Positions 38,904 through 47,075 of a DNA stretch of 64,000 nucleotides are shown in pieces (position 1 is the first letter of the stretch; the number at the start of each line of letters is the position of its first letter). A model generated the notes under the pieces. The model worked only from the letters and a program-made list of their open reading frames with translations, did no database searches and had not been told where the DNA came from. A program made the position numbers and the translations under genes. Source of the stretch: an uncultured Winogradskyella sp. (GTDB lineage: Bacteria; Bacteroidota; Bacteroidia; Flavobacteriales; Flavobacteriaceae); NCBI RefSeq assembly GCF_947498345.1, contig NZ_CANMJY010000005.1, positions 124,001-188,000 of the forward strand. The letters run 5' to 3'.

Positions 38904-39743
38904 TTATACATAGACATACATTGGTGATATCACCAAATTTTTATCATTCACTCTTTCAGTTCCAATTCTTGCTGGATCTGGATTTGGTAATCCTGAAAAA
39001 ATTGGTTTATAAGTTGATTTTTTTTTGCTATTATTTGGCATGCTCTTAGAGTTTACCAAATCAAATTTATATTTAGGTTTTTGGCTTAAAGGGAGAAGGT
39101 TTTTACCAGATGAAAACAATAAAGCATCTTGCCCATTTTGAATGGTGACATTTTTTGCTACTTCAAATTGTATATCTGATTTTCCAAAGATGCTTGGATC
39201 ATTAAAGACAATCTTACTTTTATTGATTATATAATATTGCCATTGTGTTGCTCTAGATTGAAAAATAATATCATACTCAATAATATCTCTAGATTTTTTG
39301 AGCGTAATGATATCATCAATATAAATCCTTAATTTGGCTAGAATTGAAGTATCAGTATTTTCTGATAGCTCACCTTGTAATTTTATAGTTCCATCTTGAT
39401 CTTGGTTAGATATTATTTGGCTATTATATAATACGTAACCTGTCCAATCAATTGGAAAATCTGTGAAAAAATAAAACTTAGAATTATTAGTTCTTATGTC
39501 AAAGTCTAGATAAGTTGTATTTGCTTTATCTTTTATATAAGTCAGAATATCTATTAGTGAAAATTGGGTGTTAACAAATAACTTAAATCCATTAATATTC
39601 TTGTCAATCCCCATTCTATAACGCTCCATTAATTTCTTTGTCTCTTCACTTGGACTATAGGCTAAGCAATCGCAAATACTTTTATTGAAATAAGAGTGTA
39701 AAAACTGAATGCCGAATATTATTTTAAAATTACTTAAGGTCAT
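38904..39743 (-). CDS. Unknown eCIS protein between tube-cap and sheath genes
   Basis: The 279-residue protein has no signal peptide. The N-terminus (IIFGIQFLHSYFNKSICDCLAYSPSEETKKLMERYRMG) and a central LDFDIRTNNSKFYFFTDFPIDW segment are its main landmarks. I recognise no family. It overlaps the Pvc16-like gene by four bases and lies 21 bases upstream of the sheath gene. Coupled translation with the tube-terminating protein suggests a cap, collar or sheath-terminator role, an inference from position only. Confidence 0.78.
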   Translation of the reverse strand: MTLSNFKIIFGIQFLHSYFNKSICDCLAYSPSEETKKLMERYRMGIDKNINGFKLFVNTQFSLIDILTYIKDKANTTYLDFDIRTNNSKFYFFTDFPIDWTGYVLYNSQIISNQDQDGTIKLQGELSENTDTSILAKLRIYIDDIITLKKSRDIIEYDIIFQSRATQWQYYIINKSKIVFNDPSIFGKSDIQFEVAKNVTIQNGQDALLFSSGKNLLPLSQKPKYKFDLVNSKSMPNNSKKKSTYKPIFSGLPNPDPARIGTERVNDKNLVISPMYVYV

Positions 39744-40309
39744 GCACTTGCAGAATTTGAGTTTTGAGAAATAGACGGATCAAATGCATCAATTTCATTG
39801 GCATCTAATGTTACTAATCTTGTTTTGTAAATAACCGATGGCTGGTATTTAGCACCCATAGCACTCCATAGGCTGTGCATTTGATGATAACTTACATTTT
39901 CAAGTTCAAATTCTAACTTTCCTAACCCATCAGGAATATTTGAATTAGAAGAAGCACTTATGCATGGATTTGTTTGAAAAAACAGGATAGATGCATTCAA
40001 AAATTTTAGAGTTTCATTATAATCATCAAAATTAGAAGTGATTAATACATCTAAATTATATCTTTCGACTGGAGCTGACAATGAATAATTTCCATCTGGC
40101 AACTTATTGTTTCTTGTATAAAATGGTCTTAAGGTTTCTTTTTCTAGATTAATCAATGAGATAACAACCTTATTTTGGTTTATCTGGGGTATTGTACCAT
40201 CTCCATCAATAATATTATTAATTAAGACCTTACTTTCTTCTAAGCCCATTTCATTTTTAAGAAACTGATCTAAGATGTCTTTTGAAAATTTTAATGCTTT
40301 ATCAATCAT
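39740..40309 (-). CDS. Tube-terminator / cap protein (Pvc16/Afp16-like, DUF4255)
   Basis: The 189-residue protein has the DUF4255/Pvc16 N-terminal fold, with NKVVISLINLEKETLRPFYTR, VERYNLDVLITSNFDDYNETLKFL and FQTNPCIS in order. Afp16 caps and terminates the growing tube and sheath. It is the first structural gene of the operon. A Ser/Asn-rich tail ends the protein and overlaps the start of the next gene by four bases. The operon promoter probably lies in the 174 bases before it. Confidence 0.9.
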   Translation of the reverse strand: MIDKALKFSKDILDQFLKNEMGLEESKVLINNIIDGDGTIPQINQNKVVISLINLEKETLRPFYTRNNKLPDGNYSLSAPVERYNLDVLITSNFDDYNETLKFLNASILFFQTNPCISASSNSNIPDGLGKLEFELENVSYHQMHSLWSAMGAKYQPSVIYKTRLVTLDANEIDAFDPSISQNSNSASA

Positions 40310-40382
40310 TTTAGGACTATCAAATAATATAGTTACAATTTATCTTCTGTAAAGCTATCTAGAATTTGAATCACTTAGAATT

Positions 40383-40448
40383 TATACAGTATACAAATCA
40401 TATACAGGTTTAAAAAAAGATATAAAACCGTAGACAAATAGTATACAG
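40383..40448. promoter_or_regulatory. Four TATACA repeats upstream of the eCIS operon
   Basis: TATACA(G/A) occurs at 40383, 40390, 40401 and 40442, in the gap between the LuxR-type gene stop (40484) and the first structural gene start (40309). The first two copies are directly adjacent and overlap the palindrome GTATAC. Such clustering fits operator boxes. No clear TTG / TAnnTTTG pair was identified beside it, so chance in AT-rich DNA remains possible. Confidence 0.35.
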
Positions 40449-40483
40449 AACAATATTTATATTAAAAGCTAAGTCCTAAAGTG

Positions 40484-41344
40484 TTAAGAAACAATTGACT
40501 TTATATATGTTTGAAGATTTTGAGACTTAGCAATCTGTAATTTCCTTTTTAATCGGTACTTATGAGTTCTAACACTTTCTAGATTAATCCCTAGGACATG
40601 TCCAATGTCATTGTTGGACATGTTCATTTTTAGATAACAGCAATACTTAATATCCTTTGGAGTGAGCTCTGGGTGTTTTTGATTTAAATGTTTCAAAAAG
40701 TTTGGGCTTATTCTTTCAAAATACATTTTGAAATCTTCCCAATGTTTTTCGTCCTTTGTATTTACCTGAATAGAATTAACAATAGAGATTAACTTATGCC
40801 TAATAGGCTCATTTACATCTGAATATAATTCTTTTATTCGCTTCTTTATCCTATTAAGAGCTCCAGTTTTTTGGTCTAACTCCATTACATACCGACTTAA
40901 ACTTTTGTTTTGACGCCCAAAATGTTTGCCTATAGATTGTTCTGCAAAAGATTGTTCTGTATTATAAGAATTCTGTTTTAGTAATAATAGAATAGAATTC
41001 ACTCTAGAAACCAAATAATTTGGCTTTATAGCATTCTCAATAGGATGTGTTAGTACAATATTCTTAGGATTCCATTTCAAGAAATTACGCTCGTTCCGTC
41101 TTGTTAAACATAGAATTGGTATGCTAAGATTATTTATAAATGAAGAAACATTATTGATAGCTAATTGGTTATTTCTGAAGCTTATAATAATAATAGCTGG
41201 TTCAATCGATTTTATAATTCGTATTAAATCTGAAGTCCTGACTGATGTGACACAACTATAATTTGAAATAGTACTTAGACTATCTACTAATGTTAATAAA
41301 ACATCTGTTTCATCACAGCCTACTAAAATAGTCTTATTACGCAT
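40484..41344 (-). CDS. LuxR-type transcriptional regulator with degenerate receiver-like domain
   Basis: I choose the ATG ending at 41344 (286 residues) over a TTG at 41380; an AAGGGA stretch lies upstream. The N-terminal domain (MRNKTILVGCDETDVLLTLVDSL...) resembles a response-regulator receiver, but I see no well-placed acidic phospho-acceptor triad. The C-terminal helix-turn-helix reads LTPKDIKYCCYLKMNMSNNDIGHVLGINLESVRTHKYRLKRKL (in two parts here), the LuxR-type pattern common in Bacteroidota. It sits immediately upstream of, and in the same direction as, the eCIS operon, so it is the best candidate for its regulator. Confidence 0.82.
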   Translation of the reverse strand: MRNKTILVGCDETDVLLTLVDSLSTISNYSCVTSVRTSDLIRIIKSIEPAIIIISFRNNQLAINNVSSFINNLSIPILCLTRRNERNFLKWNPKNIVLTHPIENAIKPNYLVSRVNSILLLLKQNSYNTEQSFAEQSIGKHFGRQNKSLSRYVMELDQKTGALNRIKKRIKELYSDVNEPIRHKLISIVNSIQVNTKDEKHWEDFKMYFERISPNFLKHLNQKHPELTPKDIKYCCYLKMNMSNNDIGHVLGINLESVRTHKYRLKRKLQIAKSQNLQTYIKSIVS

Positions 41345-41657
41345 AAATTGATGAGATCCCTTAATAGCAAAAAAGGTCAATCGAATTAAAGTTATGGGTC
41401 AACAAGCTTTAATTAAACTAAAAATGCTTCATTATTTCTTTTAAGGGAGAACACGTATATAACCGTATGAAGTAAATAAAATTAATGAAATAACTTGGAT
41501 AATCAAAATAGGATATGAGTAATAACTAAAGTACTTCTTATATTTTCAACACTATTAGCAAAATGTTTACTATTACACTCAGTACATTCAGGTATTCTAA
41601 AAATAATGTCTAAAATAATTTGGATACATAAAATACCTTTAACCTGTTTATGAGCAT
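41345..41657. other. Upstream region of the LuxR-type gene; no gene called
   Basis: The 313 bases hold the presumed promoter region of the regulator. A minus-strand frame (41503-41685) is open, but its product looks random in the second half and it partly overlaps the kinase fragment. I see no RNA gene or strong hairpin. Confidence 0.45.
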
Positions 41658-41864
41658 TTAGAGAATAGCCTTTAAAAAACTCCATAATCTTTCGGCTATT
41701 TCATCAGGAAACAACTTATCATGTATGCCATATTCCGGAATGCCATTTCTAAATCCGATCATAATCCAATCTAGGGATAAGTAAGGGGTTTTCATTTCAA
41801 CAGATAATCTCTCAGCCAATATGGTTTTTCCAGACCTAGATGTTCCACCAATTATATACAACAT
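41658..41864 (-). pseudogene. Truncated P-loop kinase (adenylate/shikimate kinase-like)
   Basis: Only 68 residues are open. They contain a good P-loop, GGTSRSGKT (6-14), then LAERLSVEMKTPYLSLDWI and GIPEYGIHDKLFPDEIAERLWSFLKAIL, the normal start of small nucleotide-kinase-like ATPases, which are usually 150-200 residues. The rest of the fold (LID/second substrate region) is not present in any frame downstream. A point frameshift or deletion near 41660 is likely. Alternatively it is a real small P-loop protein, which I consider unlikely. Confidence 0.6.
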
Positions 41865-42082
41865 ATTATAGTTTTATCTAACATAATTAATGATAGTAAA
41901 TATTTAGAAGCTGCCTATTCAAGTATTTCTATTGATATAGTTTGATGTGGTTTGCGCTAGTTACTTTTCAATACAGAAAGTAACTTATCAGTATTCATAG
42001 ACTTTCTCAGTAAAAGGGACAAATTTGGTACATCAAAAATGATCAAATTAAATACATAAAAAATATCTTACCGTTCATTATT

Positions 42083-42799
42083 TTATAAGGAATAAGAATT
42101 TAAATAGCCTCTGTTTGTAAAACCATATTTTCGGTAAATTGGTGCACCAAATTTAGAAGCTACTAAATGGATTTCATTACTATGATTTTTGAGTGCATTT
42201 GCTAACAAATGTTGCGTCATTTCCTTACCAAGGCCTAAACCTCTCGTTTGCTTTTTAGCTCCAATCATATGTAATCCAGAATCACCCTTTTTATCTAAGT
42301 ATAGTATACCGCAACTTACAAATTGTGATTTGTACTGCCCTATAAATAATTGAGTATTTGTGTCTTGTAATAAATGAACTAAAACTGTTGGATGAATATT
42401 ATAACCAAAAGCGTTTGATGCAATACTTGAAAATATATCAATTCCAGTTTCATCTTCTATCTTGATTATGTTAGGACTATCTTCAAATACCATTTTAGAA
42501 GATACATTAACTGACATGCCTTCTACTACAGATGTCATATTGAAGTGATTTTCAATTAGTATTTGATTGATAACATCATCTGCGTCTAAAGCAACAGTAT
42601 TGGGTATATTATTTTTCAAAATTTCTGTTTTCAGTTTTATAATACTGTTGTTCTGAATATTAAATGTTTTTGAAGGCCAAGTACCTTGGCACGGTAAGAG
42701 TGTGGTATATCCATTATATTGATGAATATAGCCACCTACCTTACCTAAATTTGTCCAAAACTCAAATTGATGTTCTATTGATCTTGATTTCATAATCAT
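42083..42799 (-). CDS. GNAT family N-acetyltransferase
   Basis: The protein has 238 residues. The C-terminal half has the acetyl-CoA-binding motif AKKQTRGLGLGKEMTQHLL (Q/RxxGxG type: TRGLGLG) and ASKFGAPIYRKYGF near the end. The N-terminal half is less conserved, as in two-domain GNAT proteins of Bacteroidota. It starts inside the stop of the FMN-reductase/SnoaL gene (ATGA, four-base overlap), so both are co-translated. An ATG two codons further in is also possible. Substrate unknown. Confidence 0.85.
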   Translation of the reverse strand: MIMKSRSIEHQFEFWTNLGKVGGYIHQYNGYTTLLPCQGTWPSKTFNIQNNSIIKLKTEILKNNIPNTVALDADDVINQILIENHFNMTSVVEGMSVNVSSKMVFEDSPNIIKIEDETGIDIFSSIASNAFGYNIHPTVLVHLLQDTNTQLFIGQYKSQFVSCGILYLDKKGDSGLHMIGAKKQTRGLGLGKEMTQHLLANALKNHSNEIHLVASKFGAPIYRKYGFTNRGYLNSYSL

Positions 42800-43752
42800 G
42801 CAAATTCAATAGATGAAGCTTCAATCAACGCTGCAGAATCCTCATAAAAACGATATTCCTTAATCATCTCATCTTCCACTATGCAGAGCTGAACCCAATC
42901 ACTATTAAATAACTTTCCTGAACTTTTTACAAGGTGTGAAAACTTGCCTTTAGCAATAACCAAATTACCTTCAGCCTCAACTACAGTATCTACTGTAAAT
43001 TCTTTAGTTTCAAAAAGCGCTACTATATTTTTCAAGAATTGCTTTGCTTCTTGACGTGTGCGATATATACCGTGTAATTGCTCGATAGGACGCTCTTCTT
43101 CTTTAACACTAACGATATAGGTGTTTGGATGAAAAATATTAAGTACTTCGTCTAAATTGCCATTAGTAAATGCTTTGAAATAAGATTTTACAACTTCTCT
43201 ATTATTTTTAACGGCTTTCGTGTCTTTGTTAATAAAAGTATTAAATGCTTTATCAAGCTTTTCTATCTCTAAATCGTTTTTAATTCTTTTAGTATTGACA
43301 TCAAAATTGCTTTCGAAACTACCTAAAGAATAAGTTGCTTTTAATTTTCCTCCCCAGAGTGGAACTAAATTCGCCAACAAGCCCAAATGTGTTCTGGCAC
43401 CAGTGAAACCAGGTGAAGTACTCAATAATAAAACTGGTTTATTGTCAAAGAATTTTTGAGTTATTACCGATAACCAATCTATAATATTTTTTAAAAATGC
43501 TGTAGGTAACCCATTATGTTCTGGTGAGGCAATTATAAACCCTTCACTCTCTCTAAACATCTCATATAAGTCTTGTATGGATTGCGGTATGCATTCGGAA
43601 TGAATTCGTTGTGAATAAATAGGAATATCAAAATTCTTTAAATCTATAAATCGAATGTCATAATCAGAGTACTTCTGAATTACAGATTGAACTAATTTTT
43701 CATTTATTGAATCTGGATTGTTACTTCCAAAAAAAGCTAATATATTCTTCAT
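42796..43752 (-). CDS. NADPH-dependent FMN reductase fused to SnoaL/NTF2-like domain
   Basis: The protein has 318 residues. The first domain (1 to about 175) is an NADPH-dependent FMN reductase: FFGSNNPDSIN phosphate loop and ASPEHNGLPTAFLKNIIDWLS flavin-binding motif (usual SPEYN.s.PG.LKNaiDW). The second domain (about 185-318) begins NNREVVKSYFKAFTNGNLDEVLNIF and is SnoaL/NTF2-like, a small alpha+beta barrel that binds or isomerises small molecules. The fusion could channel a flavin-reduced product into the barrel; the substrate is unknown. It lies in a run of redox genes. Confidence 0.85.
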   Translation of the reverse strand: MKNILAFFGSNNPDSINEKLVQSVIQKYSDYDIRFIDLKNFDIPIYSQRIHSECIPQSIQDLYEMFRESEGFIIASPEHNGLPTAFLKNIIDWLSVITQKFFDNKPVLLLSTSPGFTGARTHLGLLANLVPLWGGKLKATYSLGSFESNFDVNTKRIKNDLEIEKLDKAFNTFINKDTKAVKNNREVVKSYFKAFTNGNLDEVLNIFHPNTYIVSVKEEERPIEQLHGIYRTRQEAKQFLKNIVALFETKEFTVDTVVEAEGNLVIAKGKFSHLVKSSGKLFNSDWVQLCIVEDEMIKEYRFYEDSAALIEASSIEFA

Positions 43753-43778
43753 GATTATTATGTTTTATTTGTTTGATA

Positions 43779-44357
43779 TTATTTTAAAGCTTCACCAAGT
43801 TTGCTGACATTGTGAAGCCATTTTTGACGTTGTTCTATAGATGAATCCTTTACTGGAGCTAAATATGTGATTTTTACAGGTTTTATGCCACAAAACTCAA
43901 GCACTCCTTTTTTCATTTGATTAATGATTGGCTTCTTCATAAATAAGCTATGATACCAACTTACTGTATCCGATGTAATCACCATTCTTGATGTTTTACC
44001 TTTCAACAGCTTCTTTGGAAACACTTTACCTTTTTGATACTTAAAAGTGATCCCTGGCAAAAAAGTTCTATCGATAAAACCTTTTAATAGCGCTGGAGTA
44101 CCATACCACCACATTGGAAAAAACCAAACAATATGATCCGCATCTTTTAGTTTTTCAACAGCATCTTCTAAATCAGGCTCTAATATGTGAGGTATACGAT
44201 AACCATATTTTAGGATAGGATCAAAATCCAAATCAATGAGATTGATTTTTTCCACATTAGCTTCAACCATAATTGCGCCTTTTTCATATCCTTTAGCCAA
44301 TGCCCAGTTAAAGCTTTCCTTATCGGGATGCCCATTTATTATGAGTATTTTTTTCAT
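43779..44357 (-). CDS. NAD(P)H:quinone oxidoreductase-like flavoprotein (MdaB/KefF type)
   Basis: The 192-residue flavodoxin-fold protein has INGHPDKESFNWALAKGY (phosphate-binding start) and HIVWFFPMWWYGTPALLKGFIDRTFLPG, the signature of the NAD(P)H dehydrogenase (quinone) family. It transfers two electrons from NAD(P)H to quinones or other electrophiles via FMN or FAD. It sits 26 bases upstream of the FMN-reductase fusion gene on the same strand, suggesting a shared stress or detoxification operon. Confidence 0.88.
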   Translation of the reverse strand: MKKILIINGHPDKESFNWALAKGYEKGAIMVEANVEKINLIDLDFDPILKYGYRIPHILEPDLEDAVEKLKDADHIVWFFPMWWYGTPALLKGFIDRTFLPGITFKYQKGKVFPKKLLKGKTSRMVITSDTVSWYHSLFMKKPIINQMKKGVLEFCGIKPVKITYLAPVKDSSIEQRQKWLHNVSKLGEALK

Positions 44358-44381
44358 TTTTAATTGTTTTAATAGTTGACT

Positions 44382-44738
44382 TTACTGATTATTCTTAAAC
44401 AGATAAATCCATATAATTCTTGAAATCCGCATATTAAATGATGACATAAGTGCTAATACCAACATTATCCATAGAAATACTTTTAGGTTTAAGGGTGTAT
44501 CGTAGAAGTATGAACCAATTCCTGCTGTAAATAAAGCTTGGGCAACACCAATGGTATAACTTATATACATAGCACCGAAAAAAAATCCTGGCTCTTTTTC
44601 GAACTTATAGCCGCACTTATTACAAGTTTTATGCATCTTATTTCTAAAAAAATTGAAATAAATATTCTTATCCGTATAAATATGCCCTTCATGACAATTT
44701 GGACATTTGTTTGTCAATATTCTTTTTATCGTTTTCAT
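44382..44738 (-). CDS. DUF983 family membrane protein
   Basis: The 118-residue protein has an N-terminal zinc-ribbon-like pair NKCPNCHEGHIY and CNKCGYKFEKEPGFFFGAMYISY, then two transmembrane helices (about 58-110). This is the DUF983 layout; the PGFFFGAMYISY motif is diagnostic. The family is often near respiratory or envelope genes; no biochemical function is known to me. It lies 3 bases after the stop of the epimerase-like gene. Confidence 0.9.
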   Translation of the reverse strand: MKTIKRILTNKCPNCHEGHIYTDKNIYFNFFRNKMHKTCNKCGYKFEKEPGFFFGAMYISYTIGVAQALFTAGIGSYFYDTPLNLKVFLWIMLVLALMSSFNMRISRIIWIYLFKNNQ

Positions 44739-44741
44739 AGT

Positions 44742-45617
44742 TTATTTTGCATTTGTAACTTCAGCGATATAAAAATCCCGAAGTCTACGATTACCATATC
44801 GTTGTGCTACTGAATCTTCTTTCATAAGTGTTAAAAAGAATTCAATAGGTCCATATGTATTTACAGAGGTAAACTTTTTCAATACCCAAATAGTCAGTGT
44901 ACGTAGCCAATTTGGTAAATGGAGGATTTGTACTTTTCTATGATGTGCCTCAAATGCCATTTCGGCAATTTCATTATGAGTAAGTACATCTGGTCCACCT
45001 ATCGAAATTTCCTTTACTGGATCGTCAATTAGATTGATGCATAATTCAGCCAGATCTGCACCATGAATTGGGTTCATCAATTGTTCACCATTTCCAAATA
45101 AGAAGACTTTTCCTTTTTGAGACATGTCTAAGAAATCTTTCATATCTGAAAAGAATCCGTTTGGACGCACAACAGTGTATTCTAAACCGGACTTTCTCAA
45201 TTCATCGACGAAAGCTTCCTTAGCCTCTGTAATTTTCAAGTCTCGATGTTTATCACCATTAATAACAGATACATAAATAAATTTTCTAACGCCTCCTTTT
45301 TGAGCTTCACGCAATAAATTTAGATTTGCTTGATAGTCTACATCCATGTAGGTTAATCCATCTTTTTGGCGTGTAATACCTACGGTTGAGATTACTGTGT
45401 CAACATTTTTGCAGATACCCTTTAATGACTGTTGATCTGTTACTTGCACTTTTACTATTTGCAATCTCGATGACTCAATATATTGAAGTCTCTCTGGGCT
45501 ACGCACAATCAACCTTCCGAAGAGCTTTCTCTTTTCCATTTCTTCTACGATATAGCGACCTAAGTAGCCCGTTGCTCCTGCCAGAAGAACTATTCCGTTT
45601 TTTTGTTTTGGTAACAT
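44742..45617 (-). CDS. NAD(P)-binding epimerase-like protein (NmrA/atypical SDR)
   Basis: I start at the ATG ending at 45617, giving 291 residues; the frame is open to 45758 but the extra 47 residues run into the preceding gene and are not conserved in character. LLAGATGYLGRYIVEEM is the Rossmann GxTGxxG motif, followed by VDTVISTVGITRQKDGLTYMDVDYQANLNLL and KFIYVSVINGD. Such proteins act as NAD(P)H-binding reductases, redox sensors or complex I/photosystem assembly factors. Gene order with DUF983 and two flavoproteins suggests a redox-linked operon. Confidence 0.82.
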   Translation of the reverse strand: MLPKQKNGIVLLAGATGYLGRYIVEEMEKRKLFGRLIVRSPERLQYIESSRLQIVKVQVTDQQSLKGICKNVDTVISTVGITRQKDGLTYMDVDYQANLNLLREAQKGGVRKFIYVSVINGDKHRDLKITEAKEAFVDELRKSGLEYTVVRPNGFFSDMKDFLDMSQKGKVFLFGNGEQLMNPIHGADLAELCINLIDDPVKEISIGGPDVLTHNEIAEMAFEAHHRKVQILHLPNWLRTLTIWVLKKFTSVNTYGPIEFFLTLMKEDSVAQRYGNRRLRDFYIAEVTNAK

Positions 45618-45633
45618 TTTCAAGATGTCTTGA

Positions 45634-46899
45634 TTAATTATTTTGAATGTATTGTTGAATACCTTCTTTAACAAGTGCCAACACGTCTTCCCATTTTGGT
45701 GAGTTATCAGAAAAGGTGGCATCCATATTTGCAATAATTGAGAATCCGTAGCTACCATTTTCTTCTATTTCCATATAACTTGATACTCCTAAACTGTTGC
45801 CACCATGCGACCAACTATCGTCTGTTTTATACCAATACAATCCGTGGTTTTCTGCAAAACCATTGGGTACAATACCCAAATCCAATTGTGGAGTAAACAT
45901 CAATTCATAGAAAGTAGTTGCAAAAAGTGTATTGGATTGCCCTTTAATACCTTTGATCATATCTAAAAGATAATTGAGCAAATCATCATTTGTGGTATGA
46001 ATGCCACCCTCAGGATAACCGTGATTTCCATAAAAAGGTAATGGTGTGTTCTTATCCAAATAAGGAATTGCCCATTTTTGCCAGTCTAATTGCGTCATAT
46101 CAAAAGTTGACGTATTCATTTGCAAGGGCTGTAAAATGTAAGTGTCTACATAGAATGCAAAGTTTATATCGGTGGCAGATTCAATTACATAGCCCATTAA
46201 TGATGTCGCAACATTTGAGTATGACCACGTACTTCCTGGCTCAGCATCGATAAAATTGTTTTCTCCATACAGTGCTCCATCTTCTACAAAGTACTCAGTT
46301 AAATAATCTTCTAATGAGACTGGGTTACTAACAGAAATACCCAATTGATTAACCAAAATGTCTGCTCCAGTAGTGGACATATCTTGTCCTGGTAGAACAA
46401 AATAATTCGTCGTTAGATACGTATTTGGATCATCAACTATTCCTGATGTATGTGTTACTAAGTGTCTTACAGTTATTACTGCTTCAGGTTTTCTAAGATT
46501 AATAATATCTACAGGAAGCAATTCATTGATAGGTGTATCTAAAGTAAAGTAACCTTGTTCAATGGTCTTTGCCGTAGCCGCTGCAACAAAGGTTTTACTC
46601 ATTGAAGCGACATTTATTACTGTTTGATTGCTAAAGAACTGGCTTTGTTCAATACTTTGAAATCCAAAGGCTTTATTAAAAGTAACATTGTCGTTTTGTA
46701 CAATATTAATTGCAAAACCAGCTACCTCCTTTATATCTAATACGTCTTGCAAATATGCTGTCAAGTCTGCTTGCGTAAGAATTTCTGTTGGTGAAGGGAT
46801 TTCTGAAACTACATCATCATCATTTGAGCAAGCCATTGTAAATGTTGTTAATAGAATGAATAAAGCTGTTTTGATTGTGTTTTTTGCTTTGTGTAACAT
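45634..46899 (-). CDS. Beta-lactamase-family serine hydrolase, lipoprotein
   Basis: I start at the ATG ending at 46899 (421 residues), which puts a proper lipoprotein signal first: MLHKAKNTIKTALFILLTTFTMAC followed by SNDDD (lipobox TMAC). An ATG at 46935 would add 12 residues. The class C/D-alanyl-D-alanine carboxypeptidase fold shows SMSK (SxxK nucleophile, Ser99), WSYSNVA (YxN) and WSHGGNSLG (HGG for KTG). Likely an esterase or peptidase anchored in the outer membrane. The stop lies 17 bases before the epimerase-like gene. Confidence 0.88.
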   Translation of the reverse strand: MLHKAKNTIKTALFILLTTFTMACSNDDDVVSEIPSPTEILTQADLTAYLQDVLDIKEVAGFAINIVQNDNVTFNKAFGFQSIEQSQFFSNQTVINVASMSKTFVAAATAKTIEQGYFTLDTPINELLPVDIINLRKPEAVITVRHLVTHTSGIVDDPNTYLTTNYFVLPGQDMSTTGADILVNQLGISVSNPVSLEDYLTEYFVEDGALYGENNFIDAEPGSTWSYSNVATSLMGYVIESATDINFAFYVDTYILQPLQMNTSTFDMTQLDWQKWAIPYLDKNTPLPFYGNHGYPEGGIHTTNDDLLNYLLDMIKGIKGQSNTLFATTFYELMFTPQLDLGIVPNGFAENHGLYWYKTDDSWSHGGNSLGVSSYMEIEENGSYGFSIIANMDATFSDNSPKWEDVLALVKEGIQQYIQNN

Positions 46900-46977
46900 A
46901 ACTGTTCGTTTTTTTGCTCTAATGAGCTGGTTCATAAATTTTAATGATACAAAGGTGTCGCGAAATACAAAGTCAGT

Positions 46978-47037
46978 CGTTCTGAAATGAAATTCAGAAC
47001 GTAAGAAGTGAGATTTAGAACTTATTACATTCTAAAT
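46978..47037. promoter_or_regulatory. Two adjacent inverted repeats between the AraC-type regulator and serine hydrolase genes
   Basis: CGTTCTGAA at 46978-46986 is mirrored by TTCAGAACG at 46993-47001 (9-base arms, 6-base loop). A second pair, ATTTAGAA at 47013-47020 and TTCTAAAT at 47030-47037, follows. Both contain a TnAGAA / TTCTnA half-site. They are not followed by a T-run in the minus direction, so they look more like operator sites than terminators. The neighbouring AraC-type protein is the natural candidate binder. Confidence 0.4.
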
Positions 47038-47075
47038 AGAAGAGAAATAAAATTTGATTGATATACTCTAACTAA

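Noticed and set aside
5922-41344. Contractile prophage
   Set aside because: Sheath, tube, baseplate and tape measure are present, but there is no head, portal, terminase, integrase or lysis gene, and the AAA+ ATPase, Pvc16-like, DUF5908 and DUF4157 genes identify an eCIS.
41503-41685. 60-codon minus-strand frame as a second half of the P-loop kinase
   Set aside because: I tried to read it as a frameshifted continuation of the kinase fragment, but only the first few residues fit and no LID or substrate motif appears.
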